Source: Kiritimatiellia bacterium
GTDB taxonomy: Bacteria; Verrucomicrobiota; Kiritimatiellia; RFP12; UBA1067
Direction: 5' to 3'
Length of the DNA stretch: 14,368 nucleotides
NCBI GenBank assembly: GCA_900771305.1
Contig: CAAGNL010000361.1
Location: 1 to 14,368, forward strand
Below are positions 1-7,785 of the stretch, in pieces. Position 1 is the stretch's first letter; every line of letters starts with the position of its first letter. Under the pieces are notes generated by a model that was given only the letters and a program-made list of their open reading frames with translations, made no database searches and was not told the origin of the DNA. Position numbers and translations under genes: made by a program.

Positions 1-43
1 CGCGCATGAAGACCTTACGTTTTTCGTTCACACCCGAAATTGC

Positions 44-71
44 ATAATCTCACAATTCAACAAGCTCACAA
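44..71 (-). promoter_or_regulatory. Weak promoter candidate downstream of rimO, overlapping a lac-operator-like dyad
   Basis: Read on the minus strand, a -35-like TTGTGA (66-71, overlapping the rimO stop) is followed after 16 nt by GATTAT (44-49), which is preceded by TGA as in an extended -10. About 37 nt further on lies an ATG (5-7) with AAGG (13-16) five nt upstream, so a further minus-strand gene may start at the window edge; only two codons are visible. A partial dyad at 37-57, AATTGTGAG then six bases then CAATTT, overlaps the -10. Apart from these elements the 65 bp after rimO hold nothing I recognise, and I see no terminator. Both the promoter and the dyad could be chance in an AT-rich spacer. 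Confidence 0.25.
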
Positions 72-1427
72 TGAGCTCTCCGCGACCGCTTCAAAGTCAT
101 ACTCCTTGACAGCCGTGATCCGCACATCCACGAATGTACCGACCGCAGGAAGCGGCCTACGAGGAACCTTCTTCAGGAATGTGACGCCGTCGACGTCGGG
201 AGCCTGGCTCTCGAGACGGGCCACCCCTGGTGCAACGACAAGCGCGCGCAACGTCTTCCCGACCAGCGCGGCGGCTCGTTTGCCCCAGACCTTCCGCTGC
301 GCCGCCATGACCTTGCGCGCCCGCGCCTCGGCCGTCCGCAGTGGCGGACGCCCCTTCATCCTCGCACCGGGCGTTCCCTCCTCGGGCGAGTAGGCGAAGA
401 CCCCCAGATGGTCGAACTGCATCGTCTTCACGTCCGCCAGCATCTTCGCGAAGGCCTCGGGCGTCTCTCCCGGGAACCCCGTCATCAGGGTCGTCCGCAG
501 CGTAACGCCGGAGACCGCGGCGCGAATCCGTTCAGACGCGGCGAGCGAGGCCTTGACCGCGCTCCCGCGGGCCATCGCCTTCAGTACGCCGGGATCCGTG
601 TGCTGGAGCGGCACGTCGACGTACTTCACCGCGTGTGGAGACGTGGCGAGCCAGTCAAGGTATTCGTCCGAGATCTCGCTGGGGTAGGAATAGAGCACCC
701 GGATCCAGAATTCCCCAGGAAGCTTGTCCAGCTTCCGCAGCAATGCGACGAGATTCGCCTTCTCGCCCTTGAGGTCGACGCCGTACAGCATTGGGTCCTG
801 CGCGATGACGTTCAACTCCTTCACGCCAGTCGCCAACAGCTCCTCCGCCTCCTTGACGATCGAAACCGACTTGCGCGAACGGTAGCCGCCGCGGATGCCG
901 GGAATCGCGCAGTAGGCGCAGCGATGGGCACACCCTTCCGCAATCTTCAGATAGGCGAAGGCCGGCCCCGTGAAGCGCAATGCGGCCATCGGTGGGTCGA
1001 AGACCCTCTTCGGCAGGCCGGGGGGGACGGTCTGTTTCGCGGAAAATCCACGGGACGTCTTCATCCCCAGCGTTGCCTTGACCACGTCGACGATGCCGTC
1101 GATCGCGTCAATGCCGAGAATCGCATCCACGTCCGGAAACACCTCCTGGATCCGCTCGCGGTAGCGCTGCGCGAAACAACCCGAGACAACCACCACGCGG
1201 CAGCGGTTGGCCCGTTTGAGTTCGCACGCGCGAAGAATCTCGGCGGCAGCCTCCTCGCGGGCGGACTCGATGAACGCACAGGTGTTGACGAGAATGACGT
1301 CTGCGTCGTCGGATGACGGCGCCAGCGCGAACCCCGCCTTGAGCAGGTGCCCTGCCATAACCTGAAGGTCGACGGCGTTCTTCGCGCAGCCGAGTGACAC
1401 GAGACCGATGGTATTCGCCGTCTTCAT
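66..1427 (-). CDS. rimO: Ribosomal protein uS12 methylthiotransferase RimO (radical SAM)
   Basis: RimO adds a methylthio group to the conserved aspartate of ribosomal protein uS12, using S-adenosylmethionine and two iron-sulfur clusters, in the cytoplasm. The 453-aa product has the full family architecture. The N-terminal UPF0004 domain carries three cluster cysteines: C14 in SLGCAKN, C50 in NTCAFI and C84 in SGCFAQRY. The radical SAM motif CxxxCxxC is C166, C170 and C173 in EGCAHRCAYC, and a TRAM-like domain fills roughly 380-453. Length is normal for the family (E. coli RimO is 441 aa). SLGCxKNxVD, NTCAFI and the EGCxHRCxYC context favour RimO over the tRNA enzymes MiaB and MtaB. The ATG lies one base after the stop of the upstream beta-galactosidase gene (TGA-T-ATG), so translation is probably coupled; only a weak purine-rich site (about 1440-1447) precedes it. 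It is the last gene of the operon and an odd housekeeping partner for envelope genes. Confidence 0.95.
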   Translation of the reverse strand: MKTANTIGLVSLGCAKNAVDLQVMAGHLLKAGFALAPSSDDADVILVNTCAFIESAREEAAAEILRACELKRANRCRVVVVSGCFAQRYRERIQEVFPDVDAILGIDAIDGIVDVVKATLGMKTSRGFSAKQTVPPGLPKRVFDPPMAALRFTGPAFAYLKIAEGCAHRCAYCAIPGIRGGYRSRKSVSIVKEAEELLATGVKELNVIAQDPMLYGVDLKGEKANLVALLRKLDKLPGEFWIRVLYSYPSEISDEYLDWLATSPHAVKYVDVPLQHTDPGVLKAMARGSAVKASLAASERIRAAVSGVTLRTTLMTGFPGETPEAFAKMLADVKTMQFDHLGVFAYSPEEGTPGARMKGRPPLRTAEARARKVMAAQRKVWGKRAAALVGKTLRALVVAPGVARLESQAPDVDGVTFLKKVPRRPLPAVGTFVDVRITAVKEYDFEAVAESSL

Positions 1428-1428
1428 A

Positions 1429-4400
1429 TCAGAGCAGCGCCTCCCCCTGGGCGGCCTTTTCCGTCGTCACTTCAGACTTCCCCTTCTGCGCAGGCACGAC
1501 GGCGGACGCATCGAGCGCACGGGCCCGACGGACCAGATCGCCGCGCGTCCCCTTGCCGCACACGGGTGCCAGCGTCATCGTCCAGGACTCCTCCTGAATC
1601 GGGAAGATGTACTGAGCCTCGGGACGAGGCCCACAAGAGGCGCCTCCAAGGCCCAACTGCCGCACGTCGAGGTTCAGGCAGATCTCCTTCCGCGGCGGTT
1701 TTTCGTTCCAGATCCGCTCCTGCTTGTCGCGATGACGGGCGAACTCGAGATCCTCGCAGGAATAGTGGAGTGCCTGCATGAAGAGCGGTTCCGAACCCTT
1801 CACCAACACGCCGCGCCCCTCGGCGTCCGTAAAGGCCGCCCAGCGAACATCGGTCTTGTAGCCGTTGTCCTGGGGTCTCACATAGGCGACATACTGGTCC
1901 GTGACGGTCGACTCATAGAGTCCGAGGAACGACCCTGAGCATCTGTCCACATAGTTCTCATAGGGGCCACGCCCGTAGTAGGTGACGTTCTCAAGCCGCG
2001 CGTCGAGCATGAGCGAGAGTCCGAGACGCGGCAGCGCAGGCGGCATCTTGCCGTAGGGGCGAACGGTGTTGCGGAGAGCGATCGCTCCGTCCGGACGAAT
2101 CTCGTAGACCGTTGTGTGGGTGAAACCCGCACTCTTCGCGCCGTGGACGTCGACCACGCTTGTCACCCTCACAAGGTTTCCATCCTTCGCGACCTTCAGA
2201 GGACGCGCATGATGCCGAATCTGCGAGAGTCCGCTCTCGTAGAAGTTGTTCTGCTTACCCCAGCGGGCCTTACGCAGCCAGATGTCGTTGTCGGTGAAGG
2301 CGCGCATGCAGGTGAGACGGGGGCCGCGCACAATTCCGTCGGACGAATCCGTGAGCACGATTCGGCCATCCATCTCGAGGCTCGTCATCGTTCCCGTCTT
2401 TCTCGAGAAGACAACCTTCGTCGGACCTGCCGTCACGGCGACCGAATCATCTCCCTCGACGACCGACACACGACCAGCCACGGACGCCGTATCCGCGCTC
2501 GGCGCCTTGCCCAACGCAATTTCGTCGCGGGCCACAACATGCCCCTTCTTTGCCCAGAGTTCGTCAGCCTTCAAAGCAAAGGCGACATTAAGCATATACT
2601 CGGCTCCAGCCTTCCGCACAAAGTTTTGAACGGCCGCAGGCATCTCGACCTCCATCTTCGTCGATGGTGCGACGTTCGGCACCTGCCACGGCCCCTCCGC
2701 GACCTTGACACCGTCCTCCAGCAGCGACCAGCTTGCAGCGTACTTGGCGAGAGATGTGAACGAGAAGCGATTCCAGACCCTCAACTTCCCAACCTTCTCT
2801 CCCTTCTCAACGACGACATTCCGGTGAACGTGCCCAACTTCGACGAGCTTCGGCGTCACGTTGCGCTCCGCGTCGAGAATGCCGTTCGCACAGAAGTTTC
2901 CGTCGTTCGGCTCCTCGTCGAAGTCCCCGCCGTAGGCGAGATACCGCTGACGCTTCCCATCGGGGCCAACGCGGTCGGTCTCCTTCCACACCGCCTGGTC
3001 GACCCAGTCCCAGATGCAGCCGCCCGCAAGAGACGGATGGTCATAGAACTCGTCCCAGTATTCCTTGAAGTTTCCAAGGGCGTTGCCCATGCAGTGGGCG
3101 TACTCGAAGAAGAAGCTGCACTTCGAGCGAAGTCCACGACCGTGGACCGCCGCAAGGGTCGGATAACCCGGGCCATCGATCGGGAAGCGCTCGCAATCCT
3201 GACGATAGCAGGTCGGACGCGTGGCATCCACCTTGCGGCACGCCTCATCGACAGCGTCAAACGACGGCCCCTGCCCCGCTTCGTTGCCCCAGCTCCAGGT
3301 GAACACGCACGGCAGGTTGCGCCAGTTGATCACCATGTCGCGGCAGCGGTCGATGTGCGCCTGCGTCCAGCTCGGCGGCGAGGCAAGGCACTTCACCCCA
3401 TAGCCCATTCCGTGGCTCTCGACGTTCGCCTCCAACTGCACGTAAAGTCCATAGCGGGAACACAGATGGTAGAAGTAGGGATCGTTGGGATAGTGCGCCG
3501 TGCGGACCGTGTCGATGTTGTACTGCTTCATCAGGAGCACGTCGCGCAGCATTTCCGCCCGCGACACGGCGCGTCCGTTCACGGGCGAGGCGTCGTGGCG
3601 ATTCACGCCCTTGAACTTCACAACCTTCCCGTTGACATGCAGCGCGCCATTCGGCATCAGCTCCGTCTTCATGAAGCCGACCTTCGCCGATCGAATATCG
3701 GTTGCCGACTGGATGACAAGCGTGTAGAGATAAGGATCTTCGGCGGACCAGAGGTGCGGGTTGACGATCTCCGTCTTGTCCTGGAATGTCGCCACTTTCC
3801 TGAAATCGGCGTCATAGAGGGTTGCCTCCACGGGGGCCGTTCCTCCACGAAGCTCAACGGAGAGATCAACCTTCGCCGACTTGAAATCGGGCGCGAGGTC
3901 ATATTTGAAGAAGAAGTCGCGGATCTCCACCTGCGGCGGCGAGAAGAGCATCACAGTGCGGTAGATACCCGAATAGCGGAAGAAGTCCTGGTCCTCCAGA
4001 TATGCACCATCACTCCAGCGATAGACCTCGACGGCGAGCTGATTCTCGCCGGGACGAAGATACTTCGTGACGTTGAACTCATGAGCCGTGCAGCTATCCT
4101 CGCTGAAGCCAACCTTCTTCCCATTCACCCACACGTAGTAGGCGCTGTAGACACCCTCAAAGCGCAGGAAGACGGAACGCCCCTCCCAGTTTTCGGGCAC
4201 AGTGAACGTCGTGCGGTAGGAGGAGACGGGATTGTAATCCTTGTCCGTATAGGGAGGATTGTGCGGATGCGGGTATTTGATGTTCGAATACTGCGGCACG
4301 CCGAACCCCTTCATCTCGACGCAGCTCGGCACGTCGATCAGCGTCCAGTCCGCATCATCGTAATCCGTGCGGAAGAAATCCTGCGGCCGCTGGGACGGCG

Positions 4401-5046
4401 CCCCGCACCAGTGGTATTTCCAGCGTCCGTTGAGGGACTTCACATAGGGCGTCTCAGGGAGCTCGGGTGTCAGGGCCGCCTCGACGGACGCCAACGGGAA
4501 CGAATAGGCGCGCGCGGGTTCGACGTTGACATAATTGACGAGTTCGTTTTCCCACTCGGGGGCATTCTCCTGTGCGCGCTGGGCTTTGACGGCGGCAATC
4601 GTCTGCTCGCGCACATCGGCTTCCTGCGGACCCTTCGAGTCCCGCAGATCCGTCCAGGAGAGGCGTCCAGCCTCGGCCTTGACGGGCTTGAGATAAGTGT
4701 CGATGAAATGGCGGAGCGCGGCCTCTGTTCCCTTGACGTCCGAACCATGAATGCCCATCACGCCATTGCGGTTGCCAACGGTCCAGGCACCCTTCGCGGC
4801 CCAGGGCTGCGTCGAGACATAGAAGTCGCCCGCGAAAGCCGGCGCGTAACCGAGCAACTGCACCTCGACGCCCGTCACGCGCTTCACCTCGGCGGCCAGT
4901 TCCTTGAACATCGCCTTCGTCGCAGGCGTCTCGTCCGGACTCCCATGAATGCGGAACGGACGCGCGTCATTCCTCTCGATCGTGAACGTCTCCGCGCCCG
5001 TCAATCCCACGGCCGCAAGGGCCACCGTCAAAACAAGATGTCTCAT
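1429..5046 (-). CDS. Exported glycoside hydrolase family 2 beta-galactosidase-like enzyme (LacZ type) with an extra N-terminal domain
   Basis: Predicted to hydrolyse terminal beta-galactosides or related beta-glycosides outside the cytoplasm. The 1205-aa product (numbered from the third ATG) starts with a signal peptide (about 1-18, ending GLTGA). An extra domain (about 19-140) follows, and then a complete LacZ body. The sugar-binding domain starts near 205 (LNGRWKYHW) and includes RWSDGAYLEDQDFFRYSGIYR. The TIM barrel carries VRTAHYPND (about 515), the acid/base Glu in WGNEAG (E589) and the nucleophile in FFFEYAHCMGN (E648), followed by GGCIWDWVDQ. The C-terminal small-chain domain (about 860-1170) carries TDNDIW and YYGRGPYENY. 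E. coli LacZ is 1024 aa and cytoplasmic, so export and extra length are the differences. Three ATGs occur in a row; AAAGGG (5055-5060) is 2, 5 and 8 nt from them, and 8 matches the spacing at gspD and mlaF. It lies 15-21 bp after mlaD. GH2 assignment is firm; the true substrate is not fixed by sequence. Confidence 0.93.
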   Translation of the reverse strand: MRHLVLTVALAAVGLTGAETFTIERNDARPFRIHGSPDETPATKAMFKELAAEVKRVTGVEVQLLGYAPAFAGDFYVSTQPWAAKGAWTVGNRNGVMGIHGSDVKGTEAALRHFIDTYLKPVKAEAGRLSWTDLRDSKGPQEADVREQTIAAVKAQRAQENAPEWENELVNYVNVEPARAYSFPLASVEAALTPELPETPYVKSLNGRWKYHWCGAPSQRPQDFFRTDYDDADWTLIDVPSCVEMKGFGVPQYSNIKYPHPHNPPYTDKDYNPVSSYRTTFTVPENWEGRSVFLRFEGVYSAYYVWVNGKKVGFSEDSCTAHEFNVTKYLRPGENQLAVEVYRWSDGAYLEDQDFFRYSGIYRTVMLFSPPQVEIRDFFFKYDLAPDFKSAKVDLSVELRGGTAPVEATLYDADFRKVATFQDKTEIVNPHLWSAEDPYLYTLVIQSATDIRSAKVGFMKTELMPNGALHVNGKVVKFKGVNRHDASPVNGRAVSRAEMLRDVLLMKQYNIDTVRTAHYPNDPYFYHLCSRYGLYVQLEANVESHGMGYGVKCLASPPSWTQAHIDRCRDMVINWRNLPCVFTWSWGNEAGQGPSFDAVDEACRKVDATRPTCYRQDCERFPIDGPGYPTLAAVHGRGLRSKCSFFFEYAHCMGNALGNFKEYWDEFYDHPSLAGGCIWDWVDQAVWKETDRVGPDGKRQRYLAYGGDFDEEPNDGNFCANGILDAERNVTPKLVEVGHVHRNVVVEKGEKVGKLRVWNRFSFTSLAKYAASWSLLEDGVKVAEGPWQVPNVAPSTKMEVEMPAAVQNFVRKAGAEYMLNVAFALKADELWAKKGHVVARDEIALGKAPSADTASVAGRVSVVEGDDSVAVTAGPTKVVFSRKTGTMTSLEMDGRIVLTDSSDGIVRGPRLTCMRAFTDNDIWLRKARWGKQNNFYESGLSQIRHHARPLKVAKDGNLVRVTSVVDVHGAKSAGFTHTTVYEIRPDGAIALRNTVRPYGKMPPALPRLGLSLMLDARLENVTYYGRGPYENYVDRCSGSFLGLYESTVTDQYVAYVRPQDNGYKTDVRWAAFTDAEGRGVLVKGSEPLFMQALHYSCEDLEFARHRDKQERIWNEKPPRKEICLNLDVRQLGLGGASCGPRPEAQYIFPIQEESWTMTLAPVCGKGTRGDLVRRARALDASAVVPAQKGKSEVTTEKAAQGEALL

Positions 5047-5054
5047 CATCATGT

Positions 5055-5062
5055 CCCTTTCT
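5055..5062 (-). promoter_or_regulatory. Ribosome binding site of the GH2 gene
   Basis: AGAAAGGG lies in the short gap after mlaD. Its distance to three consecutive ATG codons is 2, 5 and 8 nt, so it favours the third ATG (5044-5046) as the start. All three give nearly the same signal peptide. Confidence 0.6.
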
Positions 5063-5067
5063 CGTCA

Positions 5068-5844
5068 TCAACGCGTCTCGTCAATCTGTTCCGGCGTGTA
5101 GGACCGGAGGATCGAAGAGGGATTGTTGCGCACGTCGTTCGCGAAATCGCGAAGAGACGCGGAAGCCTCCCTTACATTGCCGAGAATCTCCGAAATAGTC
5201 CCCTGCTCACCCGTCAGCACGACGTTGAAGTTCTCGAGAGCCGAACTCGCGTTGCGGGTGACATCCAGTACATTGCTCCACGCCTCGACGAAGTTCATCT
5301 TGTTGAGCTGGTTGAGGATCTGCTGGGCGGAGTCGGCCGCATTCTGGAGAATCGACGGCGCCGGGGGGATGATCACGTGATCGGGATTCCAACTAGAGGT
5401 CTCCTCGTGGATCTCTCCTTTCGGGTAGTTGAGTTCGATGTGGGAGAGACCGGTCACGCCCGAAGCCGACACCGTGGCATGCAGGCCCTTCTTCACCATG
5501 TCGGCCACGACCTGATGGGGCTTGCGCTCATCACCCACGCGGAAAAGACGTCGGTCAAAGGACATCTCCACGTAGATCTTCTTGCGGTCTTCAAGATGTG
5601 CATCGGAATATTCCGCACCAATGAAGGAGATGCGCTTGACCGTGCCCACGCGGACGCCGCGCAGATTGACGGCGCTCCCCACGTCAAGGCCGGAAACGGA
5701 ATCGCTGAAGAAGGTCTCCGCAGGGAATTCATGCTTGGCGGACTCCATTCCGCCAATGTAGATGAGCGCCCCGACGATCAACGTCACACCGGCGACGATG
5801 AAGAAGCCGATCTTCGCATAACTGGATTGGTTTTCGTAAGACAT
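5068..5844 (-). CDS. mlaD: MlaD-like MCE-domain protein, substrate-binding part of a phospholipid ABC transporter
   Basis: MlaD-type proteins sit in the inner membrane, form a hexameric ring of MCE domains in the periplasm, and pass phospholipids between the MlaEF transporter and the outer membrane. The 258-aa product has a short cytoplasmic N-terminus and one membrane segment (about 11-30, IGFFIVAGVTLIVGALIYIG). One MCE domain (about 38-118) follows, with the typical GLDVGSAVNLRGVRVGTV. A helical C-terminal region (about 140-258) lies after it. The start is the ATG in MSYENQSSY just before the membrane helix. The frame stays open 64 codons upstream, but that stretch translates a DNA repeat and the end of mlaF, so it is not part of the protein. 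No Shine-Dalgarno-like sequence precedes the ATG; the leader reads pyrimidine-rich. It follows mlaF after 94 bp. MCE-family membership is firm; the lipid carried, and import versus export, is not known from sequence. Confidence 0.88.
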   Translation of the reverse strand: MSYENQSSYAKIGFFIVAGVTLIVGALIYIGGMESAKHEFPAETFFSDSVSGLDVGSAVNLRGVRVGTVKRISFIGAEYSDAHLEDRKKIYVEMSFDRRLFRVGDERKPHQVVADMVKKGLHATVSASGVTGLSHIELNYPKGEIHEETSSWNPDHVIIPPAPSILQNAADSAQQILNQLNKMNFVEAWSNVLDVTRNASSALENFNVVLTGEQGTISEILGNVREASASLRDFANDVRNNPSSILRSYTPEQIDETR

Positions 5845-5870
5845 ATGAGGGTTGAGAGGGGTGAGGACGG

Positions 5871-5933
5871 TAAATTGAAAACTGAAGACTGAAAACTGAA
5901 GATTGAAGATTGAAGACTGAAAACTGAAGACTG
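5871..5933 (-). repeat. Tandem array of nine heptamers, consensus CARTYTT
   Basis: Nine head-to-tail 7-bp units fill 63 bp of the 94-bp gap between mlaF and mlaD. Read on the coding strand the units are CAGTCTT, CAGTTTT, CAGTCTT, CAATCTT, CAATCTT, CAGTTTT, CAGTCTT, CAGTTTT and CAATTTA. They vary only by transitions at positions 3 and 5, apart from the last base of the final unit. The array would be transcribed as a pyrimidine-rich, poorly structured leader ending 26 nt before the mlaD ATG. It is not coding. Heptameric tandem repeats (STRR) are known from heterocystous cyanobacteria, but with a different unit; I know no named family for this one. Confidence 0.9.
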
Positions 5934-5938
5934 CACAC

Positions 5939-6691
5939 TCACGAAGTGACGCCACCACGGTTGAAGAATCTGCGGACAAAAGGATCTTCGGACGAATCAC
6001 GCAGTTCGGCGGGCTTGCCAAGGGCCACCATTGCACGGCGTTCTCGATCGAACATCGCGCAGCGGTCCGCGATCTTGAAGATGCTCGGCAACTCGTGCGT
6101 CACTACGACGAACGTGACACCCCGCGTCTCGCGAAGACGCAGGATCAAATCATCCAGGGCATTCGAAGTCACTGGATCCAGTCCCGCGCTTGGCTCGTCC
6201 AGGAACAAGATCGACGGTTCCAGCGCCATCGCCCGCGCGATTGCCACCCGCTTCCTCATTCCTCCCGAGAGATCCGCCGGCATCTTGTTGGCGGCATCCT
6301 TCAACCCAACCAGCTCCAATTGCATCAGCGCCAGCGTGCGCCGAGCCATCGCCGGCAGCTTCGTGAACTCCTCGAGGGGCAGCATCACGTTCTCGAGCAC
6401 GCTCATCGACCCGAACAGCGCGCCGCTCTGGTACATCACGCCAATCCGACGGAGAATGCGATCCCGATTCGCGGCGTTCATCTCCAGCCCATCCACCACA
6501 AGCGTTCCATCCAGAACGGGATTGAGCCCAATCAGATGCTTCATGATCGTGGACTTACCGCAGCCGGAACCACCCAGCAAGGCAAAGACCTCCCCCCTCC
6601 GCACGGAGAAGTTGACATTCTCCAGCACCCGAACACCAGGGTATCCGGCGACGACATTGGAGACGGTGATGATGTCAGAGGATCCGCCCAC
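5939..6691 (-). CDS. mlaF: MlaF-like ABC transporter ATP-binding protein
   Basis: This is the ATPase that powers the MlaE permease and, through MlaD, phospholipid movement across the envelope; it acts on the cytoplasmic face of the inner membrane. The 250-aa product has all nucleotide-binding motifs: Walker A GGSGCGKST (40-48), Q-loop Q88, ABC signature LSGGMRKR (141-148), Walker B ILFLDEP (161-167) and H-loop H199 (VVTHE). LSGGMRKR and DEPSAGLDPVTS are typical of the Mla/Ttg2/MkL subfamily. The start is GTG (6689-6691), supported by GGGAG eight nt upstream within the 3' end of mlaE; the gap to mlaE is three bases. Length is normal for the family (E. coli MlaF is 269 aa). The gene ends just before the heptamer array. 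Confidence 0.93.
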   Translation of the reverse strand: MGGSSDIITVSNVVAGYPGVRVLENVNFSVRRGEVFALLGGSGCGKSTIMKHLIGLNPVLDGTLVVDGLEMNAANRDRILRRIGVMYQSGALFGSMSVLENVMLPLEEFTKLPAMARRTLALMQLELVGLKDAANKMPADLSGGMRKRVAIARAMALEPSILFLDEPSAGLDPVTSNALDDLILRLRETRGVTFVVVTHELPSIFKIADRCAMFDRERRAMVALGKPAELRDSSEDPFVRRFFNRGGVTS

Positions 6692-6694
6692 AGA

Positions 6695-7774
6695 CTAGAC
6701 TCCCATCTGATAGCAGATCACGGCCAGGAGACCATCGGTCACGGCGATGGCGATGATGCCGCCCACCACCGCACTGGTCGTGGAGACGCCCACACCGTCA
6801 GCCGTGTTGCGCGTGCGCATACCGCAGGCACAACCAATGAGGCCAACCAGAAAACCAAAGAGCAGCGACTTGCCGAGCCCCAGGGAGATGCAGAAACACG
6901 AAGTGGAGGACATAACGTGGTTCCAGAACACCACCGAGGGAACGTCCATGAGCTGGAGCACGATCAGTCCGCCGATGAGACCGGCCATTTCGGCAAAGAT
7001 CGTCAGCACGGGCATCACCAGCGTGGCGGCCACCACGCGGGGCAGCACGAGGAAACGCACGGGGGGGAGTCCAAAGGTCGTCAGGGCATCCAGTTCCTCA
7101 TCCACCTTCATCGTCCCGATCTCGGCGGCGAAGGCACTGCCCGAGCGTCCAGCCAGGATGATCGCCGTGATGAGCGGACCCAACTCGCGGAAAAGTCCAA
7201 TGGCGATGAGGTCCGCCACATACACCTCCACGCCAAAGGTGCGGAGAGACGCAGCGGACTCGAACGCGAGAATCAATCCCAGCAGAAACCCGATCAGAAT
7301 GGTGATCGGCAAGCCATCGAATCCCGCCCGCTGGAACGTCAGCAGCATGTCGCGGAGACGAAAGCGCCTCGGATGAAGCAGCATTCCCAACGCTGTGACG
7401 GCAGTCTCGCCGAGAAAGGCCAGATCGGAACGAAGCGCGGCGCAGGCCTCGCAGACCGCGCGCCCGACGGACGCGAAGAAACCCTGTCGGGGGTGCCGAA
7501 TCGGCGCCCCGGGATCATAGGACTGGAAATCGTAGCGCGCGCGGATGGGCTCAAGCACATTGTTTGGATCGATCGCCTTAAGCACCACGCCCCGCCGGGT
7601 CGCAGAACGATCCAGGGCCAGGAAGAACGCCTCAAAGGCAGCGGTCGCGCCCGTCAGTCTGGAGACGTCGAGCACGACCTCTGTCCCGCGCCTCTGGCGG
7701 GCCACACGCCGAATGTCGCCCCAGGAGCGGGCGATTTCATCTGCATCAGCACCTCTGACGACAATCGGCTTCAT
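6695..7774 (-). CDS. mlaE: MlaE-like lipid ABC transporter permease with N-terminal STAS-like domain
   Basis: The permease forms the inner-membrane channel of the Mla-type phospholipid transporter together with MlaF and MlaD. The 359-aa product is longer than E. coli MlaE (260 aa) because about 90 N-terminal residues resemble a STAS domain (TEVVLDVSRLTG, then a helix and LKAIDP). STAS is the fold of the separate protein MlaB in E. coli, so an MlaB function may be fused here. The MlaE domain (about 105-359) has hydrophobic segments near 155-172, 190-210, 245-275, 300-320 and 333-355. It also has the family motif GSAFAAEIGTMKVDEELDAL (212-231). I chose the ATG at 7772-7774; a TTG just before it adds one residue. 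GGAG at the end of gspD is 13 nt upstream. The gap to gspD is 11 bp. MlaE membership is firm; the STAS call is from the pattern of strands and helices and less sure. Confidence 0.92.
   Translation of the reverse strand: MKPIVVRGADADEIARSWGDIRRVARQRRGTEVVLDVSRLTGATAAFEAFFLALDRSATRRGVVLKAIDPNNVLEPIRARYDFQSYDPGAPIRHPRQGFFASVGRAVCEACAALRSDLAFLGETAVTALGMLLHPRRFRLRDMLLTFQRAGFDGLPITILIGFLLGLILAFESAASLRTFGVEVYVADLIAIGLFRELGPLITAIILAGRSGSAFAAEIGTMKVDEELDALTTFGLPPVRFLVLPRVVAATLVMPVLTIFAEMAGLIGGLIVLQLMDVPSVVFWNHVMSSTSCFCISLGLGKSLLFGFLVGLIGCACGMRTRNTADGVGVSTTSAVVGGIIAIAVTDGLLAVICYQMGV
6700..6704 (-). promoter_or_regulatory. Ribosome binding site deciding the GTG start of mlaF
   Basis: GGGAG overlaps the last codons of mlaE and is eight nt from the GTG at 6689-6691. 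No ATG lies nearby in that frame, so this site supports the GTG start. Confidence 0.6.
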
Positions 7775-7785
7775 CAAGATTCATA

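Noticed and set aside
31..40. The word CACCCGAAA shared by 31-39 and 12771-12779
   Set aside because: Nine shared bases in two spacers are not enough, and the flanks differ. I treat it as chance.
2116..5892. A 1258-codon open frame on the plus strand
   Set aside because: It lies antisense to the GH2 gene and mlaD and even reads through the heptamer array. Its product has no recognisable domain. It stays open because the sense frame of these GC-rich genes rarely uses the codons that would give antisense stops.
5845..6036. A 64-residue N-terminal extension of MlaD
   Set aside because: It would translate the heptamer array and overlap mlaF. MlaD proteins begin a few residues before the membrane helix, as the ATG at 5842-5844 does.
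7749..7784. A short frame MNLDEADCRQRC starting at the TGATATG after gspD
   Set aside because: Twelve codons out of frame with mlaE, with no family resemblance. At most it could affect mlaE initiation.
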